From assembly GCA_002869465.1 (NCBI GenBank), contig PKSW01000459.1, forward strand, positions 1-7,515: a DNA stretch of 7,515 nucleotides, written 5' to 3'. The position numbers and the translations under genes are program-made. The notes below the pieces were generated by a model. It was given only the letters and a program-made list of their open reading frames with translations. It did no database searches and was not told where the DNA came from. Below are positions 7,247 through 7,515 of the stretch, in pieces (the first letter of the stretch is position 1; every line of letters begins with the position of its first letter). This DNA is from Marinilabiliales bacterium (GTDB lineage Bacteria > Bacteroidota > Bacteroidia > Bacteroidales > F082).

Positions 7247-7515
7247 ATGAAGAGAGTTTTACTTTTAACAATGCTGGCGGTATTTGTTTCATTAAATGTA
7301 ATGAGCCAATGCGGTCAGGTGAGTTTAATTGGTGAATTCACAGCATGGGCTGATGATCAAATGATGACACGCGATGCAAATAACCCAGCTGAATTTACTA
7401 CGATACTTACTGTAACAGAAGATGATGATACAAGTGACCCACCTGATGGTATCATCGAAATGAAATTTCGCGCTAACCAGGACTGGGCAATAAACTGGGG
7501 CGCTGCTGATTTTCC
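7247..7515 (+). CDS. Secreted SusE/SusF-like glucan-binding protein (3'-truncated)
   Basis: Only the first 89 codons are present; the frame is open to the right edge. Residues 1-21 form a signal peptide (MKRVLLLTMLAVFVSLNVMSQ) with probable cleavage after Ser-Gln, followed by CGQVSLIGEF. The Cys at 22 follows Gln, not Gly, Ala or Ser, so a standard lipobox is absent and the protein is probably not a lipoprotein. Residues about 25-89 resemble the starch-binding beta-sandwich unit of SusE/SusF-type proteins: a VSLIGEFTAW strand start, an acidic loop (EDDDTSDPPDG), then EMKFRANQDWAINWG, the hallmark segment. The expected role is binding starch-like glucan outside the cell. The rest could add more binding modules, a catalytic domain or a type IX secretion C-terminal signal; none can be seen. 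The start is fixed by the signal peptide and the upstream promoter candidate. It is transcribed divergently from susCD rather than following susD. Confidence 0.75.
   Translation, partial: MKRVLLLTMLAVFVSLNVMSQCGQVSLIGEFTAWADDQMMTRDANNPAEFTTILTVTEDDDTSDPPDGIIEMKFRANQDWAINWGAADF

Overview
The window reads as part of a Bacteroidota polysaccharide utilization locus (PUL) for an alpha-glucan such as starch, glycogen or maltodextrin. The phylum follows from the adjacent SusC/SusD outer-membrane pair, Bacteroidota-type promoter elements (TAnnTTTG) and AT-rich leaders without Shine-Dalgarno sites. The species cannot be fixed from this sequence. A marine or anaerobic Bacteroidota is plausible but is only a guess.

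Layout from left to right: (1) the C-terminal three quarters or so of a GH13 alpha-amylase-family enzyme, + strand, cut by the left edge (2-1078). (2) A 92-bp gap with an 18-bp perfect palindrome and a plausible promoter. (3) A complete LacI-family regulator, + strand (1171-2178). (4) A hairpin terminator (2203-2231) shared by convergent genes. (5) A complete SusD-like lipoprotein (2253-3806) and (6) a complete SusC-like TonB-dependent transporter (3830-6829), both on the - strand, 23 bp apart and almost certainly one susC-susD transcript. (7) A 417-bp AT-rich divergent intergenic region with a promoter candidate at each end and several short palindromes. (8) The first 89 codons of a secreted protein with a SusE/SusF-like starch-binding N-terminus, + strand, cut by the right edge (from 7247).

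Inferred teamwork: the secreted SusE/F-like protein binds glucan outside the cell, SusD and SusC capture oligosaccharides and import them to the periplasm, the GH13 enzyme cleaves alpha-glucosidic bonds, and the LacI-family protein senses a sugar and controls the genes. SusC has only a carboxypeptidase-regulatory-like N-terminal domain and no STN signalling domain. That fits control by the neighbouring LacI protein rather than by an anti-sigma/ECF relay.

I found no CRISPR array, mobile element, RNA gene or broken gene, and no clear sign of an undescribed system. The points most worth a second look are the palindromes near promoters (operator candidates), the divergent SusE/F-like gene whose cysteine is not in a standard lipobox, and the unusual conserved-region residues of the GH13 enzyme.
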